DNA of 40,583 nt. Origin: Phycisphaerae bacterium (GTDB lineage Bacteria > Planctomycetota > Phycisphaerae > UBA1845). The stretch covers positions 1 through 40,583 of the forward strand of contig JAJDDX010000233.1 of NCBI GenBank assembly GCA_029260055.1. Reading direction: 5' to 3'. This document shows, in pieces, positions 8,619 through 16,852 of this stretch. A program made the position numbers and the translations under genes. A model generated the notes under the pieces. That model searched no databases. It was not told the DNA's origin and saw only the letters and a list, made by a program, of their open reading frames with translations. Every line of letters begins with the position of its first letter. Position 1 is the first letter of the stretch.

Positions 8619-8905
8619 CTACCTGAAATCCATGTGCCCGCGAGTCGGCGTTTCGACGGCACTGACCCCCGAGATGCGCACGGTCGCCGTCGGCCACACG
8701 AGCCGCCCGGGTTACGAGGGGCGGCCCCTGTGAATAGGTCGGTCAACCGGTTGCGCGTCTTCATCACGCTGCGGTTCGTGAGGCCCGGGCCGAGCCGTCG
8801 GGGGGGCGGGTTATCGGGGCAAGGGCGTGCGTAGATCAGGTGGGGTACATGCGATACCATGCCCGCCCGGCTGGCGAGTCCGATAGGAGCTGTAGGTCAG
8901 GCGGA

Positions 8906-11179
8906 ATGCGAGGTGCGATGGAGACGTGGGGACGATTTGTCACGAGGACCGCCTGGGTGTGGCTGATCGCTTGGCCTATCGTTGCATTTGCCGTTTGGTG
9001 GCCGGCGCCGCGGGTGCAGACGCTTCTGGCGGATGATGACACCGGCTTTCTGCCGCCGGATATGCCGTCACAGCAGGCTGCGGCCGTCCTTAGGTCCGAG
9101 TTTCCGGACCAAGCGCCTTCCAGTCGAGTCGTCGCACTCTTCGTTCGTGAGACGGGGCTGACCGGCGAAGATCAGGCCTACATCGGGCATGTCGCGCGCG
9201 GCTTGGCGTCGCGAGCGGACGAATTGAACTGGCGAGTTCACGCCGTCGCCGTGGCACCCTACCTTGCACCGATCCTGCAGAACGCCGATGGGACAGCCGC
9301 ACTCGTGGCCGTCGATCTTCCCGCCGAGTTGCTCACGCACAGTAGTGTCAGGCGCGTGCGCGTGGTACAGGAGGCGCTGTCGCGGCACGAGCGACCATCG
9401 GGGTTACGGACGGAGGTTACGGGCAGTGCCGCGCTGGGCGAGTTGCTCGACGCCAACGCGAAACGCGATGTCGACATGACGACGGTGTGGGCGTTCGCGG
9501 CTGTCATGCTCATCCTGCTCGCCATCTACCGCTCGCCGGTCGCGATGCTCCTGCCGATCGTCAGTATCGCCGTGGCGTTGATGCTATCGCTCGGGCTCGT
9601 GGGCTGGGCGGCGTCGTCCTGGTTGGAGATCAGCGGCCTGGTCGAGATGCTGATCATCGTCATCCTGGTCGGCTCGGGCGTGGACTATTGCCTGTTCCTG
9701 TTCGCTCGATTTCGGGAAGAGCTCGGTAGTGGCGCCGAGACGACCCGCGCAGTCGAGGTGGCGGTCTCGCGAAGCGGCGGCGCGATCCTGGCGAGTGCGG
9801 GGACTAACGCCGCGGGGCTGGCGACGCTGGCGCTGGCCGGCAACCGCGACCTCCACACCTGCGGGCCGACGATCGCGCTGGCGATCTGCGTCGGCACGCT
9901 GGCGGTGCTGACGTTGACGCCGTCGCTGCTCACATTGGTCGGGCCTCGCCTGTTCTGGCCGAGCGCGGATTCAGCGGTGAACCGGGAGGAGAGCCGGCTC
10001 TGGCGGGCGGTGGCTGCGTCCGTGACCCGCCGGCCGGCACTCGTCGCGGTGATGACGGTTTCGATGCTGCTCCCTCTGGCGTGGGTGGGGCTGCGCGTCG
10101 AGCCGCTCTATGATGCCTACGAGGAGTTTCCAGCCGACTCGTCTTTCGTACGGGGCGCGCGGCTTTACGCGGACAAGTTCTTCGGGTGCGAAGGTGTCAG
10201 CGAGCAGACACTCGTGCTGTCGACGGATGGGCGGCTCGATACGGATAGCGCCGCTCCCGCCTTGATGCGAACGCTAGATCAGATTGCCGAGTCCCTCGCC
10301 GGGAGGGTTCCGCTACTTTATCAGCGTGATTTGGGTGACCCGTTGGGGCTTTCTCGAAGGAGTGATGCCCCGGGGGCCGGCGAGGCTGTCAGCGGCCTGC
10401 TGCCGAGCCTGACGGCCCGGCTTTCGCGTGAGGCGTATATCGGTCGATCGGGCAAGTCGACGCGGATCGACTTGGGTGTGGCGATAGAGCCGCGTAGCGG
10501 CGAGGCTCTCGATCAGATCGACACGATTCGCGAGGTCGTCGCTGACGCCGTGGCCGAAGCGGGCCTGCTTGAGGCGACCGGCGCGAGTTCCTTCCGGATC
10601 GACTTGACGGGCGACACGCCGCTCTATCGCGACGTGAGCGACTTGCGTAGGCGCGACTTCCGAACGGTGGCCATCGCCGCCGTCGTCGTGATCTTCGCGA
10701 TTCTGCTGTGGCTCATTCGCTCGCCGGTCCAGTCGGCCGTGCTCGTGATGGCGACCATGCTCACTTTCCTGGCGGCCTACGGGGCGACCTGGCTCGTGTT
10801 CTGGTGGTGGTTTGGCCTTGACGGGCTCGGGTACATCGTGTCGTTCCTGCTGTTCATCATCATTCTGAGTCTGGGGCAGGACTACAACATCTTCGTGGTG
10901 ACGCGGATTCGGGAGGAGCTCAGCGGCAACGAGCCCGAGGCGGCCGTCGAGATCGCCATCCGGAAGACCGGGCGTGTGGTCAGTAGCTGCGGTCTGATTA
11001 TGGCCGCGACGTTCGCCTCGATGCTTTCGGGGAGCTTGGTGCTGATGAAGGAGTTCGCGGTGGCATTCGCGCTCGGCATCCTGCTGGACACCTTCATCGT
11101 GCGTCCGCTGCTGGTGCCGGCCGTTATCCTGTTGCTTGTCCGCCGCAAGCGGGCTAAGGCCTTGCCGGCTCGAGTTTGA
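8906..11179 (+). CDS. MMPL/RND-family transporter
   Basis: A membrane exporter of the MMPL/RND superfamily, about 757 residues, with the usual duplicated layout: one membrane helix (about 14-32), a periplasmic loop (35-190), five helices, then the same pattern again. Each half has the signature after its fourth helix: GSGVDYCLFLFARFREEL with D260-Y261, and SLGQDYNIFVVTRIREEL with D659-Y660; the Asp-Tyr pairs are associated with proton coupling. Relatives move lipids, hopanoids or other hydrophobic compounds; the cargo is unknown. No membrane-fusion protein or outer-membrane channel gene is adjacent. The start could be ATG 8906 or ATG 8918; an upstream GTG at 8840 gives an unlikely polar leader. 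The 3' end overlaps the converging beta-helix gene by 26 bp. Confidence 0.9.
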   Translation: MRGAMETWGRFVTRTAWVWLIAWPIVAFAVWWPAPRVQTLLADDDTGFLPPDMPSQQAAAVLRSEFPDQAPSSRVVALFVRETGLTGEDQAYIGHVARGLASRADELNWRVHAVAVAPYLAPILQNADGTAALVAVDLPAELLTHSSVRRVRVVQEALSRHERPSGLRTEVTGSAALGELLDANAKRDVDMTTVWAFAAVMLILLAIYRSPVAMLLPIVSIAVALMLSLGLVGWAASSWLEISGLVEMLIIVILVGSGVDYCLFLFARFREELGSGAETTRAVEVAVSRSGGAILASAGTNAAGLATLALAGNRDLHTCGPTIALAICVGTLAVLTLTPSLLTLVGPRLFWPSADSAVNREESRLWRAVAASVTRRPALVAVMTVSMLLPLAWVGLRVEPLYDAYEEFPADSSFVRGARLYADKFFGCEGVSEQTLVLSTDGRLDTDSAAPALMRTLDQIAESLAGRVPLLYQRDLGDPLGLSRRSDAPGAGEAVSGLLPSLTARLSREAYIGRSGKSTRIDLGVAIEPRSGEALDQIDTIREVVADAVAEAGLLEATGASSFRIDLTGDTPLYRDVSDLRRRDFRTVAIAAVVVIFAILLWLIRSPVQSAVLVMATMLTFLAAYGATWLVFWWWFGLDGLGYIVSFLLFIIILSLGQDYNIFVVTRIREELSGNEPEAAVEIAIRKTGRVVSSCGLIMAATFASMLSGSLVLMKEFAVAFALGILLDTFIVRPLLVPAVILLLVRRKRAKALPARV

Positions 11180-13370
11180 ATCGCAGTTCGGCGTGGCCGT
11201 CGATTTCGAAGTGCTCCACGCGGAACCTGTGCGATCCAGCCGCAAGCTCGATCGTTGCTTTGTCTTCCGTCGGTCCGTGCCAGGTCCAGTTGCTCAACAC
11301 CTCTTTGCCGTTGATGAACACACGCACGCCATCGTCGGAGATGGTTCGCAGGTCCCACTTGCCGGCAGGGAGTTCGATTTGCGTGGTGGCTACGGTGGCG
11401 AAGTGGTCGCGCGGGACGCTCTCGTTCGGTGAACCGCCGTGCCACACGAAGTCGAGTTCGGAGGTCTCTGCTCGACTCAGGGGCTCCTCGGTCGTGATGC
11501 CGTGCCACGCGGCGTCGCCGCTACGTGGGTCGGTTGACGCATCCCAGCCGTAATAGGTGACCGTCCATTGGGTGCTAAGCAGCGTGCCGGTGAGTGCGAG
11601 TGGGCCCGCATCGGTCGCGATGGTGATGCCGAACGGCTGAAGTCCAGCCTCGGTCGTGTCGATCTCAACTTTGGCCGGCAGTTGTCCTTCGGTGGGAGTG
11701 ACGCGGACTTCGCCTTGGACCTTCGTCACGCGGAAGTCCGATTCGGGACCAAGCAACTGGACAACGGCGTTGTTGCCGCCGGTGATCTTCGACGGAAACG
11801 CCCGTACGTCGGTGAAGTCGTACGGTCCCCACTGATCGATGAAGATCTGGTTCCGCCCGCGGCGCACGCCGTCCGGCAAGAAGGCGCTCGGCCTGTGCTT
11901 GCTGCCCAGACGCTGCTCAATGGCTGCCATGTCGTAGCGGTCTTGACCGCGAGAGGTTTTTGATCCCTCGGACTGGAAGCTGACACCGTTGGTCGACTCG
12001 TCTACTACGGCATTTTGTAGTCCGTCGTCCAGGGCCAACTGCGTGCCGCTCGTATCGCCGGCCAGATGAACCGGCACCTCGACATCTTCGAACTCGTTTC
12101 CCCGAACGGCCGAGCCTGTATCGTCCGCGAGGCGGATCCCCTTGCGGACGCGCTGGAACCTGTTGTTCGTGACGGTATTGCTCTTCGACGGGCACCGGTC
12201 GTGGACCTTGCCGAACGGTGTGGTAAGCAAATCCTTGTCGTCGTCCCACCAAAGCTGCACGCCCAACTCCGTGTCGGCGATGACGTTGCCGGTGATGACG
12301 TTGCCATGTCCGTGCTCGATCGACACGCCGTACTTGCAGCGGCTGATCCTGTTGCCCTGGATCACGGTGTCGAAGGAGTAACCCGCCCAGACGCCGTGCG
12401 TGCATTCGTCGAGGATGTTCGCGACGAAGACGTTGCCGTGCGAGAAGGTCGCCTCGATGCCGTTGGCTGCGGCGTGGGAGAAGTCGTTGCAGTAGACGAT
12501 GTTGTCGTTGCAGCCACCTCGGCCGGTCTTCTTGACGGTCTCGTTGCCGGCGTAGAGGAAGAATCCGTCGCCGCCGTGTGTAGCGCTGTTGTAAGCGAAC
12601 AGGTTCCTGTGGCACTGCTCGTAGACGAGGATTCCGGTGGAGTCCTGCCCGCGGGAGTAGACGCCGTGGCTGTAGCCGCGCATGCACCAGTCGAACTTGT
12701 TGTTGATGATCTCGCCGTCGCTCGAGCGCCACATGGCCAGACCCCAGCCGCTCATGAAGGACATGTCGTTGTCAGTGATTCGGGCGCGGTCGCATCGGAC
12801 CATGCACAAGCCGTTCTGGCCGTTGCGGGCGCGGCACTTCGTGATCCTCGCGTCCGGGCAGCGGTAGAGGTAGATGCCCGCGCCGTATCGAAGCCACTCG
12901 TTCCGGTCGTTCTCGTGGCCGTAGAGCCAGTCGGAGAGGTCCTCGCGCTGAACCGTGCTCTTGAGGCGCTGGCGGAAGTTGCGCGAGACATCGCAGTCCG
13001 CGATGCTCAGGCCGGGCGCTTTCTCCGCGTAAACTCCCACTTTGTAGCCCCGGACGGTCACGCCTTTGACGGTCACGTTTCGGCCGGTGATCGTGATGCC
13101 GCGTCCCGTGTAGGCGTTAGCGGGCGTGCCGGGGCCGGCTCCGACGAGCGTAACTCCGGTCAGATCCACGGTGATGTCGTCGCCGGTGATCTCGACCGCT
13201 GCTTGGGTATCGCCTGCGGCCAACTCATATGTGCCGGGTGCCACGCGGACGTTCGTGGTGATGGTCATGCCGGGGCGATCGAGGCGGACCATGTCACGAA
13301 CGTGCCCCGGAGCGGGCCCGGTGCCCCACGAAAGGCATGCGATGCACGCCGAGATGGTTCCATGAATCAC
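11154..13370 (-). CDS. Right-handed parallel beta-helix protein with C-terminal PA14-like domain
   Basis: A 738-residue protein. From about 40 to 470 it shows repeated PbH1 turns (GRGITITGRNVTVKGVTV, ITNCR-like and GNVIADTELG rungs), as in NosD/pectate-lyase-type beta-helices that act on or bind polysaccharides. After a linker, residues about 600-738 resemble a PA14/GLEYA-type beta-sandwich: RTISDDGVRVFINGKEVLSNW, then a HxxG-containing AGSHRFRVEHFEIDGHAELR. The start is GTG 13370, with GGAG 8 nt upstream. The N-terminus is only weakly signal-like (ISACIACLSWG), so export is likely but not shown. The start overlaps a short upstream frame by the GTGA tetranucleotide. Probably an extracellular carbohydrate-active or adhesive protein. 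Confidence 0.82.
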   Translation of the reverse strand: MIHGTISACIACLSWGTGPAPGHVRDMVRLDRPGMTITTNVRVAPGTYELAAGDTQAAVEITGDDITVDLTGVTLVGAGPGTPANAYTGRGITITGRNVTVKGVTVRGYKVGVYAEKAPGLSIADCDVSRNFRQRLKSTVQREDLSDWLYGHENDRNEWLRYGAGIYLYRCPDARITKCRARNGQNGLCMVRCDRARITDNDMSFMSGWGLAMWRSSDGEIINNKFDWCMRGYSHGVYSRGQDSTGILVYEQCHRNLFAYNSATHGGDGFFLYAGNETVKKTGRGGCNDNIVYCNDFSHAAANGIEATFSHGNVFVANILDECTHGVWAGYSFDTVIQGNRISRCKYGVSIEHGHGNVITGNVIADTELGVQLWWDDDKDLLTTPFGKVHDRCPSKSNTVTNNRFQRVRKGIRLADDTGSAVRGNEFEDVEVPVHLAGDTSGTQLALDDGLQNAVVDESTNGVSFQSEGSKTSRGQDRYDMAAIEQRLGSKHRPSAFLPDGVRRGRNQIFIDQWGPYDFTDVRAFPSKITGGNNAVVQLLGPESDFRVTKVQGEVRVTPTEGQLPAKVEIDTTEAGLQPFGITIATDAGPLALTGTLLSTQWTVTYYGWDASTDPRSGDAAWHGITTEEPLSRAETSELDFVWHGGSPNESVPRDHFATVATTQIELPAGKWDLRTISDDGVRVFINGKEVLSNWTWHGPTEDKATIELAAGSHRFRVEHFEIDGHAELRFKLEPARP

Positions 13371-13549
13371 GAGTTTCGCTCCGGATCTGATGCGTGTGGC
13401 GCGGCTCGAGAACCTGTATTGACGGAGTGTACTTCCGCCTCCGGTTTGGCGACAGCCTCGCTGTCACTGAGTCGACAGGGGCACGGGTCGGGGATATACA
13501 CGTTCTTGGGCGAGTCAATGGTGTGCGTGGCATTCTCGGGGCGCGGCAT
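13367..13549 (-). CDS. Possible 60-aa leader ORF overlapping the beta-helix gene
   Basis: A short frame from ATG 13549 ends in a TGA that overlaps the GTG start of the beta-helix gene (GTGA). Its first 30 codons have strongly G/C third positions and give a natural-looking sequence (ATHTIDSPKNVYIPDPCPCR), with two cysteines. The second half loses the bias. It has no clear ribosome site. It could be a small coupled gene, a leader peptide, or chance. No family recognised. Confidence 0.25.
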   Translation of the reverse strand: MPRPENATHTIDSPKNVYIPDPCPCRLSDSEAVAKPEAEVHSVNTGSRAAPHASDPERNS

Positions 13550-13560
13550 GGGAAGCGGTC

Positions 13561-13974
13561 ATGTCGGACGATCAGCGATTTCGGTATAGCGAGCGGTTGA
13601 GGCTGCAGGAGGACTTCGCGCGCGTTTTCGCGACGAAGTGCAGCCGCGCCGATGAGGGGCTGATCGTGTACGTCGCGCTCAATGACCTGGCGTGGTCACG
13701 TTTGGGGCGGAGCGTCAGCAAGCGGATCGGCAACGCGGTGCGGCGGAACTACGTGCGCCGTCGCATCCGAGAGGCGTTCCGGACGCAGAAGGGCGTTCTG
13801 CCGCAAGGCGTCGATATCGTCTGTATTGCCAAGCCCCGCGCGGCGGACCGGGACTGGGATCTATCGGCGTCGCTTCGTCGGCTGGTCGAGAAGGCCGTGC
13901 GACAGCTCTCCTCGCGAAACCGCTGTGACCGTGCCGATGCTTCGGACTCGGCGGCCGAACATCAGGACGGCTGA
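13561..13974 (+). CDS. rnpA: Ribonuclease P protein component
   Basis: The small protein subunit of RNase P, which helps the catalytic RNA bind and cleave the 5' leader of pre-tRNA. It has 137 residues. The RNR signature SKRIGNAVRRNYVRRRIREA (53-72) is intact, with the upstream YVALNDLAWSRLGRSVSK strand region and a C-terminal helix (102-118). GGAAGC lies about 5 nt before the ATG at 13561. The usual neighbours rpmH upstream and yidD/yidC downstream are absent: upstream is the divergent beta-helix gene, and 26 bp downstream is a converging HTH gene. Confidence 0.93.
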   Translation: MSDDQRFRYSERLRLQEDFARVFATKCSRADEGLIVYVALNDLAWSRLGRSVSKRIGNAVRRNYVRRRIREAFRTQKGVLPQGVDIVCIAKPRAADRDWDLSASLRRLVEKAVRQLSSRNRCDRADASDSAAEHQDG

Positions 13975-14000
13975 CTCCGCACCGCGGGAAGTGTGCTCGC

Positions 14001-14354
14001 CTACGCCTGGATCATCCTCGATACGCCCTTGCCGACGCGGTACCTGCTGCCATCGAGCGAGATGTCGACTCCGGCACCTTCGAGATGGTTAAGGTAACGA
14101 AACAACGTACGTCGCGAGCACTTGAGCTTGCGTCCGAGTTCGGCTACCGAGGCGCCTTTCTGCATGAGTTTGAGCATTTTGAGTTGGCGGCCGTAGATCG
14201 ACTTTTCGCCTTCGAGTTCCTTGCAGAGGCCCAGCGCAGCCTTCTTGACCGCGGGGCTCTTGTCGTAGTGCTTGGCCTTGATCGCGAGCTTCAGCGCCGC
14301 GTGGACAGCAAGCGTATCGGTGAAATCGGAACTCGCACTCAGTTGACTTGCCAT
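14001..14354 (-). CDS. Small HTH DNA-binding protein, 117 aa
   Basis: A 117-residue protein with a C-terminal helix-turn-helix (about 66-92: GASVAELGRKLKCSRRTLFR), like the HTH_11/DeoR-type reader, followed by a short wing (VDISLDGSRYRVG). The N-terminal 60 residues are helical and basic (LKLAIKAKHYDKSPAVKKAA) and not recognised. The start is ATG 14354: AAGGGAG lies 6 nt upstream, whereas the ATGs at 14378/14375 lack one. It is probably a transcription regulator that dimerises through its N-terminal part. It is divergent from the aminotransferase gene across 221 bp, so it could control that gene; this is inference from position only. Confidence 0.75.
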   Translation of the reverse strand: MASQLSASSDFTDTLAVHAALKLAIKAKHYDKSPAVKKAALGLCKELEGEKSIYGRQLKMLKLMQKGASVAELGRKLKCSRRTLFRYLNHLEGAGVDISLDGSRYRVGKGVSRMIQA

Positions 14355-14575
14355 GATATGCTCCCTTCTGGGCATCAAACTCGACGCGACGCGCCGAACG
14401 ATACGAGTCGCGGTTCGGGCGGGTGGGAACCTGTGAAAAGTTCCTACAGCACGTTACGATACCACTCGGGTCTCAGGATGACAAGACCTGTCACTGCGTT
14501 TTTTGGCTGCGGTGGTGCGGTGCCTCGAGAAGAGGGAATCGCGCTGCGCTATACGGTTCGGGAGTAGGGGTTTCT

Positions 14576-15649
14576 ATGGATTATCTCCGCTGGGCCAAGC
14601 TGCATCAGAAGGTGCGCTACGAGATGACGGTCAGTGGTGTGCCGTCGGTGAGGCATGACGAGTGGGCCGCCGATCAGGCTACGGTAAGCCTCGATGTGGA
14701 GGGACCCTATGGCAATCCGACCCTGATTAAGCTGCTTGCCGACCGGTACGGCGTGGGGCCCGAGCGGATTCTGCCGGTGCCAGGGGCGAGTTCGGGGAAC
14801 TTCATCGCGCTAGGCGCCGCTGCGCAACGTGGTGGCACTGTCATGCTCGAAAACCCAATCTACGAGCCCATAGAGCGTGTGGCTTCGTTCCTCGCTTTAA
14901 CCGTCCTGCCGCTCGAGCGCACCCCGGTGGACGGTTTCGATGTGTCCGTGTCCGCGGTCGAGTCGGGTCTGGGAAACGGAGCGAACGTGGTTGTCTTGAC
15001 CAATCTGCATAACCCCAGTGGGCGACTCCTCCCGCAGGATGCCGTTACCCAGCTTGCTGAGCTTTGCGCCCGGTACGACGCCACGCTTATCATTGACGAG
15101 GTCTATCTGGATTCTACCTACCTTAACTGCGGGGCGCCGCTCTGGACGGCAGCGCAGCTCGCGGACAACGTGATCACGGTCAACTCGCTGACGAAGGTCT
15201 ACGGTTTCAGCGGGCTTCGGGCCGGCTGGCTGTTCCTGCCGGAAGGGCTCATGGAGCGTGCGCAGGCCGTGATGGATCTGCTGAGCGTGGACAACGCCGC
15301 GCCGGCTGCGTCACTTGCGGTCCATGCCTTACAGCAGATCGAGCGGTGGGAGGAGCGGTTCCGCGGCTACTACCGTGAGGGCAGGCCCATCTTCGAGGCC
15401 TGGCTTGCCGAGGAGCCCATGGTGACCGCGCATGACAACTATGGCGCGATCTTCGAGTGTCTGCGCTTGCCCGTGGGGGTGCATGCGGGGCGGTTCAACG
15501 ATCGCCTGGTGGCTGAGTATGACACACAGGTCGTGCCGGGGACCTTCTTCGACATGGACGATCACATTCGGTTGTCGACGACGTTGCCCGCGCCCGACCT
15601 GAAAGAGGCTCTCGTTCGCGTAAGCGCCTGTTTGCGCGACGTCGCATAG
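14576..15649 (+). CDS. PLP-dependent aminotransferase, class I/II
   Basis: A fold-type I aminotransferase of 357 residues. Key residues seen: N146 in NLHNPSGR, D174 in LIIDEVYLDS (pairs with the PLP pyridine nitrogen), K207 in NSLTKVYG (the Schiff-base lysine) and R215 in SGLRAGW (phosphate contact). The glycine-rich PGASSGNFIALG loop (69-80) binds the cofactor phosphate. The length is slightly short for the family (about 380-400), mainly at the N-terminus, and no tail is missing. ATG 14576 is chosen because AGGGG lies 6 nt upstream; the frame extends further upstream without sensible sequence. Substrate not identifiable; it acts on an amino acid or amino sugar in the cytosol. Confidence 0.88.
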   Translation: MDYLRWAKLHQKVRYEMTVSGVPSVRHDEWAADQATVSLDVEGPYGNPTLIKLLADRYGVGPERILPVPGASSGNFIALGAAAQRGGTVMLENPIYEPIERVASFLALTVLPLERTPVDGFDVSVSAVESGLGNGANVVVLTNLHNPSGRLLPQDAVTQLAELCARYDATLIIDEVYLDSTYLNCGAPLWTAAQLADNVITVNSLTKVYGFSGLRAGWLFLPEGLMERAQAVMDLLSVDNAAPAASLAVHALQQIERWEERFRGYYREGRPIFEAWLAEEPMVTAHDNYGAIFECLRLPVGVHAGRFNDRLVAEYDTQVVPGTFFDMDDHIRLSTTLPAPDLKEALVRVSACLRDVA

Positions 15650-15693
15650 ACGGCGGGGCGCAAGCTGCCAAGCGCCGTCAACGCTGATCTGAC

Positions 15694-15774
15694 GGGTGGC
15701 ATGGGCAAGCGGTAGCTTGCCCGTGTGCCTCAATGGTCCACACCCACGGGCAAACGAGTTTGCCCATGCCACCC
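15694..15774. repeat. Paired inverted REP-like palindromes
   Basis: Two related palindromic units face each other. The left arm, 15694-15727, reads GGGTGGCATGGGCAAGC and then GCTTGCCCGTGTG after a GGTA-type loop. The right arm, 15739-15774, is nearly its reverse complement (CACACCCACGGGCAAAC, then GTTTGCCCATGCCACCC). Each arm forms its own hairpin (GGGCAAGC/GCTTGCCC and GGGCAAAC/GTTTGCCC), and the two arms can also pair with each other around an 11-nt centre. This is the layout of a REP doublet (BIME). It lies between two converging genes and could end transcription from both sides. No transposase of the Y1/RAYT type is in the window. Confidence 0.8.
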
Positions 15775-15797
15775 ATCACTGGTCGTCTGGAAGAGCA

Positions 15798-16844
15798 CTA
15801 GACGATGCGCATGTCCTGGGCGGGCCAGTGGAGGGCGTACGCTCGGTCGTCGGTTCTCGCCATCGTCGTGCGCACGTGCAGAGGGATGGGCGACATGGGC
15901 CAGACGTGGCCGAACTGCTTCGTGGTCAGGACGGGCACATTCCGATCCTGCGGCAGGTGCCGATCGAGGCAGGCGAGTACGGCTTTGCTGCAGTCCAGTT
16001 CCTCGCGGTGGAAATCGCCGAGAAGAACGCCGTCGCAGCGTTGCCAATAGCCCGCGAGGGTCAACTGGGCGAGCATCCGATCCAGCCGGCTGGGTTTCTC
16101 GTTGTAGTCTTCGAGTGCGAGCCAGTGTCCCGCCGGTGACACAAGTGCCCCGAATCGGGATGCCGGAAGCGTCAGGAACACCGTGAGATTGCCGCCGACG
16201 AACGTGGCTTCCAGCACGTCCGGCAACTCCCCGCGCACCAGCGTGGCGGTCAGCGGGCGCGACGTGCCGGCGCCCTCGATGATCGCGACGGCGTCCTGGA
16301 AGAAGGCGCTGAACTCGGGCATGAGCATCTTCCTTGCCCACACCCGTCCGGGTTGGCCGCCGAGCGTCTCATCCGTCCCTCGCGTCAAGGCGAAGTGGCG
16401 GAGTGCGTATTGCAGAAACGCCGGGGAATTGTCGTATACGCCGCGTGCGTTGGCGTGCGCTCCGACGATGTTGACCAGCGTCGTGATTTCGCTGAAGCCG
16501 AACAGGGCGACGGGGCGCGTTCTGGCGTCGAGCACGGCGAAATCGATCCGAGGGATGATGCGCGTGAGCCAGGCTCCTCCGCGAATGGCGATCAGAGCGG
16601 CCACACGGTCGTCCGCGAGCGCCTCCTCGATGTCGGCGGCCCGCTCGGCGTCGTCCTGCCGACCGTCGAGGTCCTCATCCTCTTCGGCGTCGATCAGCCG
16701 TGGGTTGCCGGTGACCTCGTAGCCATCGCCCACGGCATCTTGGACGATCCCGATCAGGGCCTCAGCCGACGGAATCAGGGCGTATTGCAGGAACGGTCTG
16801 CAGGAAGCGGCTGGGGCGATCAAATGGATGCGTGGACGTGCCAA
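15798..16844 (-). CDS. LD-carboxypeptidase (peptidase family S66)
   Basis: A 348-residue S66 serine peptidase. The proposed Ser-Glu-His triad is S118 in LFGFSEITTL (the family nucleophile elbow, often GYSD), E245 in LALEDYNEKPSRLDRM and H313 in KQFGHVWPMSPIPL; the VGGNL strand (217-221) is also conserved. Family members remove the terminal D-alanine from muropeptide tetrapeptides during wall recycling, or, as MccF, cleave microcin C. The genome context does not decide between them. There is no signal peptide, so it is probably cytosolic. It begins 8 bp after the BtpA-family gene on the same strand, so they form an operon. Its stop lies close to the REP-like repeat. Confidence 0.87.
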   Translation of the reverse strand: MARPRIHLIAPAASCRPFLQYALIPSAEALIGIVQDAVGDGYEVTGNPRLIDAEEDEDLDGRQDDAERAADIEEALADDRVAALIAIRGGAWLTRIIPRIDFAVLDARTRPVALFGFSEITTLVNIVGAHANARGVYDNSPAFLQYALRHFALTRGTDETLGGQPGRVWARKMLMPEFSAFFQDAVAIIEGAGTSRPLTATLVRGELPDVLEATFVGGNLTVFLTLPASRFGALVSPAGHWLALEDYNEKPSRLDRMLAQLTLAGYWQRCDGVLLGDFHREELDCSKAVLACLDRHLPQDRNVPVLTTKQFGHVWPMSPIPLHVRTTMARTDDRAYALHWPAQDMRIV

Positions 16845-16852
16845 TGTCAGCT

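Noticed and set aside
12066-13589. 507-aa open frame on the plus strand across the beta-helix gene
   Set aside because: It is antisense to a gene with clear PbH1 rungs and has Val/Asp/Ala-rich composition typical of an antisense GC-rich shadow, with no recognisable domain.
15694-15774. CRISPR repeat or insertion-sequence end
   Set aside because: Only two facing copies, each with internal symmetry, no spacers and no transposase; a REP-like doublet fits better.
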